A stretch of 64,000 nt of DNA from Asaia bogorensis (GCF_900465345.1 NZ_UEGO01000036.1:25831-89830), one strand, 5' to 3'. Shown: positions 17,194-26,417, counted from the first letter of the stretch. A program made the numbers and translations. The notes: generated by a model not told the origin, from the sequence alone.

Positions 17194-17229
17194 GGCAGCT
17201 GAAGATGATTCGCGCATATCTTCAGTGCC
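17194..17229. terminator. Hairpin between phage fibre gene and cytochrome c gene, probable shared terminator
   Basis: CTGAAGAT (17199-17206) pairs with ATCTTCAG (17218-17225). The stem extends by GGCA (17194-17197) with TGCC (17226-17229) across one bulged G. It fills most of the 42-base gap between two convergent stop codons (17193 and 17236). No U-run is present, so it may stop or stabilise transcripts from both sides only partly. Confidence 0.5.
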
Positions 17230-17235
17230 GGAATA

Positions 17236-18570
17236 TCAGTTCAGTGGATTGGACGCCGTGTTCCTGATCCACTCGGCGTTGTGGGCCCGGAAAGAGCGGA
17301 CATCGTCTGCCGAGACGGCGCTACCCGTGTTGCCCCAGCTATGGCGTATGAATGTCACGACATCAGCAATATCCTGATCGGTCAGAACGTGACCAAATCC
17401 CGGCATGGTCAGTGATGATTGCGCCTTGGCGGTGGCGGGTACGCTTGCGCCACGCAGGACGATCAGAATGAGTGATCCGGGATCCTTGTCCATAAGGGTA
17501 GGATTACCTGCCAGGGGCGGGAAGGCTGGTGCGTAGCCATGTCCATCAGTGCGATGACAGGCGGCGCACCGATCGACATAGACCTGTGCGCCATGATCTG
17601 GCAGATGCCCCTCATGCAGCGCATTGGCCACGGTCACGTCGGCCCGCCATGGCGCCTCTTTCTTGCGCGCTGGGAGTTCGGTCTTGAGATAGCGTGCAAT
17701 GGCGTGGAGATCGGCATCGCTCAGATGTTGTGTGCCATGCACGATGGCTTCGCTCATGCCACCAAATGCCGATCCATGCTGGTTTCGACCGGTGGCAAGG
17801 AAGGCCACAATGTCATCCTCGCTCCATCGCCCCAGGCCTGTTCTGTCATCCTGTCGGAGATTGACCGGTGTCCAGCCATCCACGGCGCCGCCACCTGCCA
17901 GATAGGTGGCACCCTGATCGCTTGAGAGCGCTTTTTCCTGCATGGTCAGGGCACGGGGTGTGTGGCATGCCCCGCAATGACCGGGCCCTTCCACCAGATA
18001 GGCCCCGCGCGCGATCTCAGCGGAGGCGAAGGAGCGGTTGGCATTGGCCATCGCAGCTTTGGGTGTGGGCGCAAAGGCCCAGCGCCATAGCGTCATGGGC
18101 CAGCGCATTGAAAGAGGCCAGGGTATGGTATTTGCTGGCGGGGCTTTGGCGAGTGGCGCGACACCCTCGCGGAAATAGATCCACAGTGCATGGATATCGG
18201 CATCGGTCATGCGCGCGTAGGACGGGAACGGCATGGCCGGATAAAGGGGTTTGCCGTTTTTACCTATGCCCTGACGGAGTGCCTTGGTGAAGTCGGCTTC
18301 GGTGTAGGTGCCGATCCCATGCTTGGCATCGGGCGTGATATTGGGCGCATAGAGTGTGCCGATAGGCAGGACGAACGGATTGCCACCCGCATAGGGGGCT
18401 GACGGATCATGGGTGTGACAGGCCGAGCAATCGGCCGCCTCGGCCACGTAACGTCCCTGATCGATCAGGCCGCGGTGATTGGTAGTCTGGGCATGACCCA
18501 TCGGCGGGACCGCGAGTGTGCCGATGAGAGTAAAGCCCGTGGCGAGCAGGAGAGACAGGCGCTTCATCAT
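17236..18570 (-). CDS. Triheme cytochrome c subunit of membrane-bound FAD dehydrogenase
   Basis: A 444-residue membrane-anchored cytochrome c that carries electrons from the flavoprotein to ubiquinone. Three heme sites are seen: CSACH near residue 48, CGACH near 190 and CAACH near 335. An N-terminal signal peptide starts MMKRLSLLLATGF and ends in AHAQ. The ATG at 18570 overlaps the flavoprotein stop as ATGA; the longer upstream frame lies inside the flavoprotein gene and was dropped. Length fits the cytochrome subunits of gluconate, 2-ketogluconate and sorbitol dehydrogenases. It is third in the small-large-cytochrome operon, and the substrate follows from the flavoprotein. Confidence 0.88.
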   Translation of the reverse strand: MMKRLSLLLATGFTLIGTLAVPPMGHAQTTNHRGLIDQGRYVAEAADCSACHTHDPSAPYAGGNPFVLPIGTLYAPNITPDAKHGIGTYTEADFTKALRQGIGKNGKPLYPAMPFPSYARMTDADIHALWIYFREGVAPLAKAPPANTIPWPLSMRWPMTLWRWAFAPTPKAAMANANRSFASAEIARGAYLVEGPGHCGACHTPRALTMQEKALSSDQGATYLAGGGAVDGWTPVNLRQDDRTGLGRWSEDDIVAFLATGRNQHGSAFGGMSEAIVHGTQHLSDADLHAIARYLKTELPARKKEAPWRADVTVANALHEGHLPDHGAQVYVDRCAACHRTDGHGYAPAFPPLAGNPTLMDKDPGSLILIVLRGASVPATAKAQSSLTMPGFGHVLTDQDIADVVTFIRHSWGNTGSAVSADDVRSFRAHNAEWIRNTASNPLN

Positions 18571-20345
18571 AGCGAGACCAGCGGGCCGGGCTGTGAGAGA
18601 TACTGGGTGCGGATGTGATACGCCGCCCAGTAAGCCAGAGCCGCGACGGTACCCGTCGGGTTGTAACCCATGCCCTGGGGAAAGGCATTGGAGCCGATGA
18701 CAAAAACGTTCGAGACGTCCCAGCTCTGTAGATAGCGGTTCAGGGCGCTGTCCTGTGGGCTTGTACCCATAACCGCCCCTCCGCCCAGATGGGTGGTCTG
18801 ATAGCGTCGTGTATCGAAGGCCTCGCCATGTTCGAGCCTGCCCAGCTCGTAGCGTCTGGCCCCGAGGGCTTTCATGATCGGTTCGATCTTGCCCACGACA
18901 TACTGGTTCATGCGGATGTCGTTTTCCTTCCACGTGAAGGTCATGCGCAGAAGTGGCTGGCCGTAACTGTCTTTCCAGGTCGGATCCAGATCAAGATAGA
19001 CATCGCGATAGGCCATGTTGCTGCCATGTGCGTCCATGGCCATCGAATGCCTGTAGGTGTCGATAAGCCCCGCCTTGTAGCCGGCTCCCCAGCGCGGAGC
19101 GGACTTGCCGCCGCCTGTCATGGCGGCGGCGATCGGTTTGACACCGGCCTGGTTGACCCAGATGGGTGACCCGCCGATGAAGCCCAGCGGGCCGTGATCG
19201 AAATTATCGCTGTTGAAATCGTCTATGGCGACACCTGCGCCGCCTGCCCCGACAAACTGGTTGGTGTACTGGTTTTCAGAAAGCCATGCCCGGGACGTTG
19301 TGATGGTCTGATAAACGAAATTACGTCCTACCACGCCGGTATTACTGACCGGGTCATAGGGTTTGCCGATACCGGAAAGAAGCATGAGGTGGACATTGTG
19401 GAACTGGAAGGCCGCGAGAATGACCAGTTCCGCCTCGATGGATTTCTCGCGGTTTTCACGTTGGTCGAGATAGGTCACGCCGGTCGCCTTGCGGCGATCG
19501 CTGTCCAGATTGACCCTCAACACATGAGCATCGGTAATCAGGGTGAATTCGGGATCGTTGCGGAGCGCGGGCAGGATATTGATGTTGGGTGATGCCTTGG
19601 AATACATGTAGCAGTCGTAGCCGCTACAGTAACCGCAGAAATTGCATGGCCCCATCTGGAGGCCGTAAGTATTCGTGTATTGTTTCGAGGCATTTGCGGC
19701 CGGCAAGGCATAAGGATGATAGCCAGCCTCCGCACTTGCCTTTCTGAACAGACTGGCGGTGTAGACATCCTGCATCGCAGGCAGTGGGAAGTTGTCGCTG
19801 CGTGACGGGGCGAAAACGTTCCCCTTTCCGACAATCTGCCCGTTGATTTTATAGGCTTCACCAGAAGTGCCGAAAACCTTTTCCGCCTTGTCGAAAAATG
19901 GTTCCAGTTCCTCGTAGGTGACGCCGTAATCCTGCAGATTCATCGTTTCAGGAATGAATTTTGCGCCATAGCGTTCGATGACGTGGCTTTTGAGTCGAAG
20001 GTCATCCGGGGCAGCGCGAAAATGCACACCGGACCAGTGCAGACCGGCACCCCCGACGCCTTCACCTGGAAGGAATGCGGCCAGCTGCCTGTAGGGCAGG
20101 GCTGTCTGGTTGATGGTATTGCGAATGGTGACGGTCGTTTTGGCCGGGTTCTGGAACAGGCGGTGGCGAATGGCCCCGCGCAACTCGTCGATGGAGCCGG
20201 GATATGTTCCTTCATCGGCGGTTTTACGTTCGGGTCCGCGCTCAAGCATGACGACGTTTCGCCCCGCCTCGCGCATTTCCTTGGCGAGGATGGCGCCTGC
20301 CCAGCCAGCTCCAATGATGACAACGTCAGTCCGTTTTGAAGTCAT
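18567..20345 (-). CDS. GMC-family flavoprotein subunit, gluconate 2-dehydrogenase-like
   Basis: A 592-residue GMC oxidoreductase acting at the periplasmic face of the membrane. The FAD-binding motif is VVIIGAGWAGAILAKEM (residues 8-24). A cysteine set, CNFCGYCSGYDC, resembles the [3Fe-4S] ligand region of fructose and gluconate dehydrogenases. The C-terminal GMC signature includes TTHLGGGAVMGTSP and NAFPQGMGYNPTGTVAALAY, with the conserved His and Asn of the active site. Best guess is oxidation of gluconate at C2, passing electrons through the cytochrome subunit to quinone; a 2-ketogluconate or sorbitol substrate remains possible. It starts 27 bases after the small subunit gene. Confidence 0.85.
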   Translation of the reverse strand: MTSKRTDVVIIGAGWAGAILAKEMREAGRNVVMLERGPERKTADEGTYPGSIDELRGAIRHRLFQNPAKTTVTIRNTINQTALPYRQLAAFLPGEGVGGAGLHWSGVHFRAAPDDLRLKSHVIERYGAKFIPETMNLQDYGVTYEELEPFFDKAEKVFGTSGEAYKINGQIVGKGNVFAPSRSDNFPLPAMQDVYTASLFRKASAEAGYHPYALPAANASKQYTNTYGLQMGPCNFCGYCSGYDCYMYSKASPNINILPALRNDPEFTLITDAHVLRVNLDSDRRKATGVTYLDQRENREKSIEAELVILAAFQFHNVHLMLLSGIGKPYDPVSNTGVVGRNFVYQTITTSRAWLSENQYTNQFVGAGGAGVAIDDFNSDNFDHGPLGFIGGSPIWVNQAGVKPIAAAMTGGGKSAPRWGAGYKAGLIDTYRHSMAMDAHGSNMAYRDVYLDLDPTWKDSYGQPLLRMTFTWKENDIRMNQYVVGKIEPIMKALGARRYELGRLEHGEAFDTRRYQTTHLGGGAVMGTSPQDSALNRYLQSWDVSNVFVIGSNAFPQGMGYNPTGTVAALAYWAAYHIRTQYLSQPGPLVSL

Positions 20346-20372
20346 GCGTCTGATACTCGGTAATAAACGGGG

Positions 20373-21068
20373 TCAGGCCTTCTGGCCGTCGATTGATACG
20401 GGGCCGAAGGGGTAGGCCGCCCCTTCCTGATTGACCCAGTCCATGAAATCGGCGCGTGAGCCGGGGAAGCCCAGCAACATCCAGCCTTGCATATGACGAT
20501 TGCCACCATGGATCGGGTCGGCAAAAGCGCCTTCGAGCGTGTTGCGGCGCAGCTGCTCGAAAAACAGACGGGCATTGAAGGCGGGGAAATGGACCGCGCC
20601 ACCTTCGAACGCGCTCAGAAGCTCAATCTGGATATTCTGCGTCAGGTCAGCAAAATCCTTGCCACGCTCTGCGTTCGCGTAGTGATTGGCCGCTTCGATA
20701 CCCTGTCGATAGAGATCGCAAGGTGCTAGGGGAAGCTGATAGCCAAGATTGGCGGGGCCATCCTGGAATGGACCCTGCATGTACCAGAGTTCGCCGCGGC
20801 CATAGGGGGTTTGCATCTGTCTGTCGATGAATGTCGGCACGCCCAATGCGGTCGCGCCAGGGCCGAAGGCATCATTGGGGTAGATGCAATCGCAGGCGGC
20901 ATCGAGAAAGCGATGTTCAGCAGGGGAGAAGAAGCGCTTGCCTTCATCTTCGCTGGCGGAGGCCGCAAAGGCTGGTACCTGAAATTCCTGTCCGGCAAGC
21001 AGAAAGAAGGCCGTCGTGCCTGCTGCGTTTTTGACGAAGCGTCGGCGTGAGGATGAATGGGCGCTCAA
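20373..21068 (-). CDS. Small (gamma) subunit of the FAD dehydrogenase, Tat-exported
   Basis: A 231-residue protein of the gluconate 2-dehydrogenase subunit 3 family, needed for export and assembly of the cofactor-loaded flavoprotein. The N-terminus has a twin-arginine motif, SRRRFVK, followed by a hydrophobic AAGTTAFFLLAG stretch. The TTG at 21068 is chosen as start because AGGAG lies six bases upstream and it sits just before the Tat motif; the open frame continues upstream without another good site. The body has features of this family: FFSPAEHRFLDAACDCIYP, then FIDRQM and FFEQLRRNTLEGAFADPIHGG. The operon order small-large-cytochrome is standard. Confidence 0.86.
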   Translation of the reverse strand: MSAHSSSRRRFVKNAAGTTAFFLLAGQEFQVPAFAASASEDEGKRFFSPAEHRFLDAACDCIYPNDAFGPGATALGVPTFIDRQMQTPYGRGELWYMQGPFQDGPANLGYQLPLAPCDLYRQGIEAANHYANAERGKDFADLTQNIQIELLSAFEGGAVHFPAFNARLFFEQLRRNTLEGAFADPIHGGNRHMQGWMLLGFPGSRADFMDWVNQEGAAYPFGPVSIDGQKA

Positions 21069-21168
21069 TCTGTTCTCCTGACAGAACAACACTGCGTGAT
21101 TCCCATATCCTGGGCGCAACTTCCTTCTTCGCGATTGCCGGGGGAAATGCAAGCCGCTTTCTGAAGAA

Positions 21169-21204
21169 CCAACCGGTGAGACGGGTCAGGCGTACACCGG
21201 TTGG
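21169..21204 (-). terminator. Strong hairpin terminator after the 285-residue lipoprotein gene
   Basis: CCAACCGGTG (21169-21178) and CACCGGTTGG (21195-21204) are a perfect 10-bp inverted repeat with a 16-base loop. Read on the - strand it lies just past the lipoprotein stop and is followed by TTCTTC. It separates that gene from the dehydrogenase operon, whose start is about 100 bases further on. Confidence 0.65.
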
Positions 21205-21219
21205 CCAAATAGCGCTGGC

Positions 21220-22077
21220 TCAGGAATGTTTGGAGGGCAGGGAGAGCGTGCCGGGCTTGGGGGATTTGACAGCAGGTGTTGCCGCAGGTGCACCTGTCGA
21301 AGAAGCGTCATCGCCCAGAGGGAAGATGGCGTCTGGCTCCTGGGGTGCAGCGGATTTGACAGATGCCGCAGGCGCTGCACTGGTGCTAGCCGGTGCAGCC
21401 ACCGGCGCATTGGCGCTTGTGACCGAACTGGAGGCAGCCGGAGCAGGCAGTGCGGTGCCCGGCCCAATGTCCTGTTGCGTGATAGCTCCCGGAAGCGGGG
21501 CGCCGCTGGCGTCAACCAGCCAGTCATGCAGGGATTTCTTGATCTGGAATTCAAGTTCCACATTCATGTCCTGCATCATCTGTGTGGTCAGATCGTACAG
21601 GACCGCGCGGGATTCTGGATCCTTGTCGCCAGGATTGAGGCTGCGGGTAATATGGGCCAGGGCGTAGCCAGCGCGACCGCCTGAGGGAGCGGAAAGATCG
21701 ACATGGGCTTCAAGCTCACCAAGAAGCGTTCCCCCAGGCGCGTGAAGGATGCTCGCTTTGGTGATCGTGAATGTGCCATTGCCTTCCGAACCACTCGCAA
21801 TGAGGCGATCGCGCGCCATCTGCTCGAGCGCCTGCTGGGGCGGCGTGGGCGCCTTGGCGGAGATGTCGCCGGGTGTGCTGCCGGGAGGCGCAGAATCCAC
21901 GACTTCGATATGCGCCACGTTGAGATGCATCTTGCTCAGGTAGCTATAGTCGAGCGGCGCGAAGCTCTGGGGCTCGCTGTCGCCGCAGGCTGTGAGCAGG
22001 GGCGAAACACTGCCCAGCAAGAGACAGACTGAACCAAAACGAAGGAAAGACTGAATGCGGGACGGGTTTCGCGACAT
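21220..22077 (-). CDS. Putative lipoprotein of unknown function
   Basis: A 285-residue protein with a lipobox (LLTAC followed by GDSEPQ) after a hydrophobic signal segment, so probably anchored to a membrane. The body (residues 40-200) has helix-forming segments, including EQMARDRLIASGS, then ITKASILHAPGGTL. The C-terminal 80 residues are rich in Ala, Pro and Ser and look disordered. It lies 27 bases downstream of a 336-residue unknown and in the same direction as hslO, possibly as the third gene of that operon. I did not recognise a family. Confidence 0.7.
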   Translation of the reverse strand: MSRNPSRIQSFLRFGSVCLLLGSVSPLLTACGDSEPQSFAPLDYSYLSKMHLNVAHIEVVDSAPPGSTPGDISAKAPTPPQQALEQMARDRLIASGSEGNGTFTITKASILHAPGGTLLGELEAHVDLSAPSGGRAGYALAHITRSLNPGDKDPESRAVLYDLTTQMMQDMNVELEFQIKKSLHDWLVDASGAPLPGAITQQDIGPGTALPAPAASSSVTSANAPVAAPASTSAAPAASVKSAAPQEPDAIFPLGDDASSTGAPAATPAVKSPKPGTLSLPSKHS

Positions 22078-22104
22078 GATCTGCTCCAGAGAGTAGGGCG
22101 GTTG

Positions 22105-23115
22105 TTACTTCTTTTTGATGAGAGAGCGCAGCCGTTTGATCAACTTGCCTGATGGCTGCGGGTCTTTCTTCTGCTCGGACAGCGAGGTGGCGGTTTGCGG
22201 GTTCTGATGCAGAAACGCCCAGGATTCGGAAATCATGTCGGCTGATGCGGCGTCTGGAACCGAAGGTAGCGCAACGCCGGAAGTTGTTGGGTCGGCCATC
22301 AACGATGAAGCCTTGCCCAAGCCGTAATCACGCGCCTCAAATGCCTGCGCTCCAGTGATCAGGTTTACATGATCGGGGTTACTCAGATACCAGCCTAGAA
22401 TGAGTGACGGAAGCATACCCGCCATCGTTTCATCACTGACGATGATACCGGCATGCGGACAATAAAACGAAGGTGGCGCCTCAATCTGCTTTTCCCACCA
22501 CGCAAGATAGAAAGCGCAGTCGAGTTCTGGATCATGAAAACGATGGATCAGCCGGTGGTCGGCGACAAACGAAATCTGGGAGCGCAGAGGTGCGCCGGAA
22601 AAAGGCGACAATACAACCAGGGTTTCCTGGCCAATACGTGTCGCAAGGAGGCGTCTCAGGTCGCGGGCTGACAAGGGCTTGCCATGAACGCGCGTGATTT
22701 CTCGCTCCTGCTCTGCGAGAGCGGTTTGTATCTGCTGCAGATTGGCCATCATGCGTACTGACCATGCAGCAGCTAGTTGGGTCGAGAGAAACAGCGGCAG
22801 TGAAGGCGCATTGGCAATGACGGAAGGTGTCGAACTCAAGGAAGTGCGGGATAAGGCATCCAACCAAGGTGAGACAGCGGCAAGAATATCATCCGGCCGT
22901 AGTCTTTGAACAACCTCTATATGAGATCCGCAATACTCACGACTTTCATTGAAATACCACACAGCTTGGCGATTGCTGAAGCTGTCTTTGAAAGTAACGC
23001 AGGTAATGTCATCGGCAAGAGGTATGACGTCCTGTGAAATCCATTGGTCATAGAGTGAGCTGATTTTCTCTCCATCGACTAGCGCGGATTGCAGGAAAAC
23101 CTCAGCATCACTCAT
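22105..23115 (-). CDS. Uncharacterised protein downstream of hslO
   Basis: A 336-residue soluble protein with no signal peptide. Residues 95-150 are helical and include a LSTQLAAAWSVRMMANLQQI stretch. The C-terminus is lysine-rich (SGKLIKRLRSLIKKK). The start overlaps hslO as ATGA, which argues for co-expression with a redox-regulated chaperone. Two sampled 60-base stretches gave 50% and 43% GC, lower than its neighbours, so it may have been acquired more recently. I did not recognise it. Confidence 0.7.
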   Translation of the reverse strand: MSDAEVFLQSALVDGEKISSLYDQWISQDVIPLADDITCVTFKDSFSNRQAVWYFNESREYCGSHIEVVQRLRPDDILAAVSPWLDALSRTSLSSTPSVIANAPSLPLFLSTQLAAAWSVRMMANLQQIQTALAEQEREITRVHGKPLSARDLRRLLATRIGQETLVVLSPFSGAPLRSQISFVADHRLIHRFHDPELDCAFYLAWWEKQIEAPPSFYCPHAGIIVSDETMAGMLPSLILGWYLSNPDHVNLITGAQAFEARDYGLGKASSLMADPTTSGVALPSVPDAASADMISESWAFLHQNPQTATSLSEQKKDPQPSGKLIKRLRSLIKKK

Positions 23116-24029
23116 TGTGCAATCTCTGTCCGGTCGAAGCGAAACCCGACATTACAGAATTCGCAGTTCATGGTGATCTGACCCTCTTCAGCCATATGGT
23201 CGAGATCATCTTCCGGGAAAGTGGAAAGCACACTTGCCAGACGTGCGCGGTTGCACCGGCAACCGAGGCTGACCGCTCGCGGACGATCCACGATGACATC
23301 CTGTGAACCGAACAGGCGTTCGATAAGGGTGGTGGCACTCAGCCGGGGGTCGAAAAGCTCGATGGAGGTCAGCGTATTGCCCAGAACGCAAGCCGTCTCC
23401 CAGGCATCTTCATCGCTGCCGACGCCTGACGAAATTCCGCCCTCTTCAGCAATCTTTTCCAGAAGCAGGGCTCCGGCCTGCCAGCCATCCGGGGTCTTTT
23501 CGCAATAAAGGCGCATCCAGCACTGATGCTGCTCACTGGTGGCGAAGTAATGCATGGCCATGTCGGCAAGGGTTTCACCCTCAAGCGCTACAATGCCCTG
23601 ATGACGCTCGGTGTGAGAACCCTGGTCGATCGTGAATGTGAAATAACCTTCGCCGAGAAGCGAGCGGGCCGATCCGGTTTCGAGCGTTTCGGGTGCCCGC
23701 AGGTAAAACCGCAATTCACCGGCGTCGGTGCAATCGGTCACCAGCATGGAGACCGGACCATCGCCCTTGATCTGCAGCGAGAATGATCCCTTGAACTTCA
23801 GACCGGCGCTCAGGCCGGCAACAAGCGAGAGCGCTTCACCGGCAAGGATGCGGCCGTCATCCGGAATATCGTGACGCATCAGCATGATGTCAGCCAGCTT
23901 GCCAAGCCGTACCAGCCGCCCACGCACCGGTCGCTTCGCCAGATGAAATGGCGTGATGCCATGCGAAATCACGAGATCAGGCACTTCATCCGGGCGTTGC
24001 GTATCAAGAAAGGCAGGTGTCTCGATCAT
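23112..24029 (-). CDS. hslO: 33 kDa redox-regulated chaperonin Hsp33
   Basis: A 305-residue cytoplasmic holdase activated by oxidative stress. The zinc-binding switch is visible near the C-terminus: CRC (in SLGCRCNR) and CEFC about 30 residues later, matching the CxC...CxxC arrangement. The N-terminal half has the usual chaperone domain with KFKGSFSLQIKGDGPVSMLV. The length is typical. It follows argF in the same direction, an order common in Alphaproteobacteria, with tandem hairpins between them. Confidence 0.93.
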   Translation of the reverse strand: MIETPAFLDTQRPDEVPDLVISHGITPFHLAKRPVRGRLVRLGKLADIMLMRHDIPDDGRILAGEALSLVAGLSAGLKFKGSFSLQIKGDGPVSMLVTDCTDAGELRFYLRAPETLETGSARSLLGEGYFTFTIDQGSHTERHQGIVALEGETLADMAMHYFATSEQHQCWMRLYCEKTPDGWQAGALLLEKIAEEGGISSGVGSDEDAWETACVLGNTLTSIELFDPRLSATTLIERLFGSQDVIVDRPRAVSLGCRCNRARLASVLSTFPEDDLDHMAEEGQITMNCEFCNVGFRFDRTEIAQ

Positions 24030-24057
24030 CTGTGCTTCAACAATTACTTCATACTTA

Positions 24058-24090
24058 GGGTGAAACCATCACCCGGCCGGGTCAGGCCGG
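24058..24090 (-). terminator. Tandem hairpins at the end of argF, possible terminator or processing site
   Basis: GGGTGA (24058-24063) pairs with TCACCC (24069-24074), loop of five. CCGGCC (24073-24078) pairs with GGCCGG (24085-24090), a loop of six that includes the argF stop. On the - strand they lie at the end of argF and before hslO. The two overlap by two bases, so they may be alternatives. No U-run follows, so termination may be partial. Confidence 0.4.
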
Positions 24091-25065
24091 ACTACCGAAG
24101 TTGCGCCAGTTTTCGCCCCCAAAAGCCCAGAGCAGAAGACCTTTCTGGGCATGGAGGCGGTTTTCGGCCTCGTCAAACACAACGGAGGCCGGGCTTTCAA
24201 ACACGTCTTCGGTCACTTCCTCACCGATATGGGCAGGCAGGCAGTGCATGAACAGGGCCCCTTCGGGCGCTTTCTGCATCAGGGCCGTATTGACCTGGAA
24301 AGGGCGCAGGGTGTTCAGACGCACCGCCGATTCCTCATCGGACATGCTGGTCCATGTATCGGTTACGATGCAGCCCGCTTCTCTGACAGCCTCGATGGGG
24401 TCGTGAACAAGGCGGATTTTCCCCCCTTCAGCGCGCGCCCAGTCCAGAACGTCCTGACGGGGCTTCATGGATTCGGGCGTTGCAAGCGTGAGAGAGAACC
24501 CGAAGCGGACGGCGCCTTCGATCAGGGAAGCAGCCACGTTGTTGCCATCACCGATCCATGCCCAGTGCGAGCCTGCGACAGGACCGCGATGCTCTTCATA
24601 GGTCATGATATCCGCCAGGATCTGCACGGGATGTGAGTCCGGCGTCAGCCCGTTGACGACAGGGATGGAACTCCAGCGGACCAGTTCGCCCAGCATATCC
24701 GTCTCACCGGTGCGGACAACGAGAACGTCCAGAAAGCGTGAGAGAACACGCGCCGTATCGGCGAGGCTTTCGCCTCTGCCGATCTGCATGTCTGACGGCG
24801 ACAGCACAGAGACATCGCCGCCCAGCTGACGCATGCCCACCTCGAAAGAGAGGCGCGTGCGTGTGGAAGGCTTGGACAGCATCAGCCCAAGCGTACGACC
24901 GGCTAGGGGGTGCGCGGGATGCATCGGAGCGCGGCGGTTATTCTGCATTGCCTTGACCGCACGACCGACATCGATGATGTCGCGCAGCGTGGCGCTGTCG
25001 AGGTCGCGCAGGTCAAGGAAGTGGCGGATCGGTGTATGAGCGCTGGCGTTCGTCTGAATGGTCAT
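24082..25065 (-). CDS. argF: Ornithine carbamoyltransferase
   Basis: A 327-residue enzyme that makes citrulline from ornithine and carbamoyl phosphate in arginine biosynthesis. The carbamoyl phosphate motif reads SKPSTRTRLSFEVGM (STRTR), and the ornithine-loop motif is MHCLPAHIGEEV (HCLP). The ATG at 25065 overlaps the argD stop as ATGA; the extra upstream frame lies inside argD. The length matches OTCases. Confidence 0.95.
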   Translation of the reverse strand: MTIQTNASAHTPIRHFLDLRDLDSATLRDIIDVGRAVKAMQNNRRAPMHPAHPLAGRTLGLMLSKPSTRTRLSFEVGMRQLGGDVSVLSPSDMQIGRGESLADTARVLSRFLDVLVVRTGETDMLGELVRWSSIPVVNGLTPDSHPVQILADIMTYEEHRGPVAGSHWAWIGDGNNVAASLIEGAVRFGFSLTLATPESMKPRQDVLDWARAEGGKIRLVHDPIEAVREAGCIVTDTWTSMSDEESAVRLNTLRPFQVNTALMQKAPEGALFMHCLPAHIGEEVTEDVFESPASVVFDEAENRLHAQKGLLLWAFGGENWRNFGSPA

Positions 25066-26288
25066 GCCTGGCTCTCCGTCCGGCTGTTCGTCTTGTTGTC
25101 TGATGTCGCGTCTTCCTGCGCTTCCAGTGCCCGGGCCGCTTGGGAGAGAATGGCGCACGCTTCGCGGCAGTCATCCTGGGTCACAACCAGCGGCGGCAGG
25201 AGCCGCAGCACATTCTCACCTGCTGTCACGGTGAGGAGGCCTTCAGCCATGACCTGAGCCTGAACCTGGGCAACAGGCATCCTGCATTTCAGACCCCACA
25301 TCAGACCGCGGCCACGGGCAAGCTCAAATACGCGCGGATGATCATGCACCAGAGCCGCCAGTTCATTGCCGAGCATGGTGCCCTTTTGCGCGACCTCATC
25401 GAGGAAGCCATCGGCAAGAATGACATCCAGCACGGCGTTGCCCGCAGCACAGGCCAGCGGATTGCCGCCAAAAGTCGTGCCATGCGACCCTGCACCCATC
25501 GATGCGGCAACTTCCTCGCTGGCAAGAATGGCCCCCATGGGGAAACCACCAGCAATGCCCTTGGCCACCGAGATGACATCGGGTGTGACGCCATACCACT
25601 CATGGGCAAAGAGTTTGCCGGTGCGGCCCATGCCGGTCTGAACCTCGTCCAGCGCAAGGATGAGGCCAAATTCGTCGCAAACCTGGCGCAGCCCGGTCAT
25701 GAACTGCGGATCAGCCTGCTTGATGCCTGTCTCGCCCTGGATGGGCTCGATCATGATGCCGGCTGTCTCGGGTGTGATGGCGGCACGCAGCGCATTCATG
25801 TTGTTGAAGGGGACGTGATCGAAGCCATCGACAGGGGCACCGAAACCTTCGAGATAGGCCGGGTTGCCCGTGGCGGCGATCATGGCAAGCGTGCGCCCGT
25901 GAAAGGCTCCGTTGCAGCAGATGATGCGCGTGCGCTCGGGATGACCGCGACCTGCCTGGGTCTTGCGGATCATCTTGACCATGCCTTCATTGGCTTCTGC
26001 GCCGGAATTGCAGAAGAAGACGCTGTCGGCAAAGGAGTGAGCAACCAGCCTGTCGGCCAGTTTCTCGGCCTGCGGGATGCGATACAGGTTGGACACGTGC
26101 ATGACGCGTGCGGCCTGTTCGGCGATCGCCTTGACCAGCCCCTCATGACCATGCCCGAGCGACGAGACGGCAATACCCGCCCCGAAATCGAGAAATCGTC
26201 GCCCGTCAGCCGTGTACAAGCAAGCGCCCTGACCATGCTCGAAAGCAAGGTCGACTCGTTTGAATGTTGGCATCAGAGCGGAAATCAT
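25062..26288 (-). CDS. argD: Acetylornithine aminotransferase
   Basis: A 408-residue PLP-dependent class III aminotransferase in arginine biosynthesis. It starts [19 protein letters not shown], the usual N-terminus of alphaproteobacterial ArgD, so ATG 26288 is chosen over an upstream frame. Motifs include [37 protein letters not shown] (the Asp of DEVQ) and [15 protein letters not shown] with the PLP lysine. It directly precedes argF with an overlap. No strong ribosome binding site is seen. Confidence 0.94.
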   Translation of the reverse strand: MISALMPTFKRVDLAFEHGQGACLYTADGRRFLDFGAGIAVSSLGHGHEGLVKAIAEQAARVMHVSNLYRIPQAEKLADRLVAHSFADSVFFCNSGAEANEGMVKMIRKTQAGRGHPERTRIICCNGAFHGRTLAMIAATGNPAYLEGFGAPVDGFDHVPFNNMNALRAAITPETAGIMIEPIQGETGIKQADPQFMTGLRQVCDEFGLILALDEVQTGMGRTGKLFAHEWYGVTPDVISVAKGIAGGFPMGAILASEEVAASMGAGSHGTTFGGNPLACAAGNAVLDVILADGFLDEVAQKGTMLGNELAALVHDHPRVFELARGRGLMWGLKCRMPVAQVQAQVMAEGLLTVTAGENVLRLLPPLVVTQDDCREACAILSQAARALEAQEDATSDNKTNSRTESQA

Positions 26289-26417
26289 GGCGATATGAGA
26301 GCCCGGTTGGAATGGATTGGAAAGATGCAACAACAAGAGCCCCGCACCTGAGCAATCAGGGCAGGGCACGGGCTGCTGCCTTACCATGATGGGGTTAATC
26401 CCCCCGGTTCGTCAAAT

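Noticed and set aside
17194..17235. Phage attachment site
   Set aside because: Only a hairpin is seen; no direct repeat could be compared because the left end of the element is outside the window.
18571..18933. N-terminal extension of the cytochrome c frame into the flavoprotein gene
   Set aside because: The region is already coding in the flavoprotein frame, and a signal peptide and ATGA overlap support a start at 18570.
25140..26351. 403-codon frame on the + strand opposite argD
   Set aside because: argD has full aminotransferase motifs on the - strand, and the opposite frame is a shadow in GC-rich DNA.
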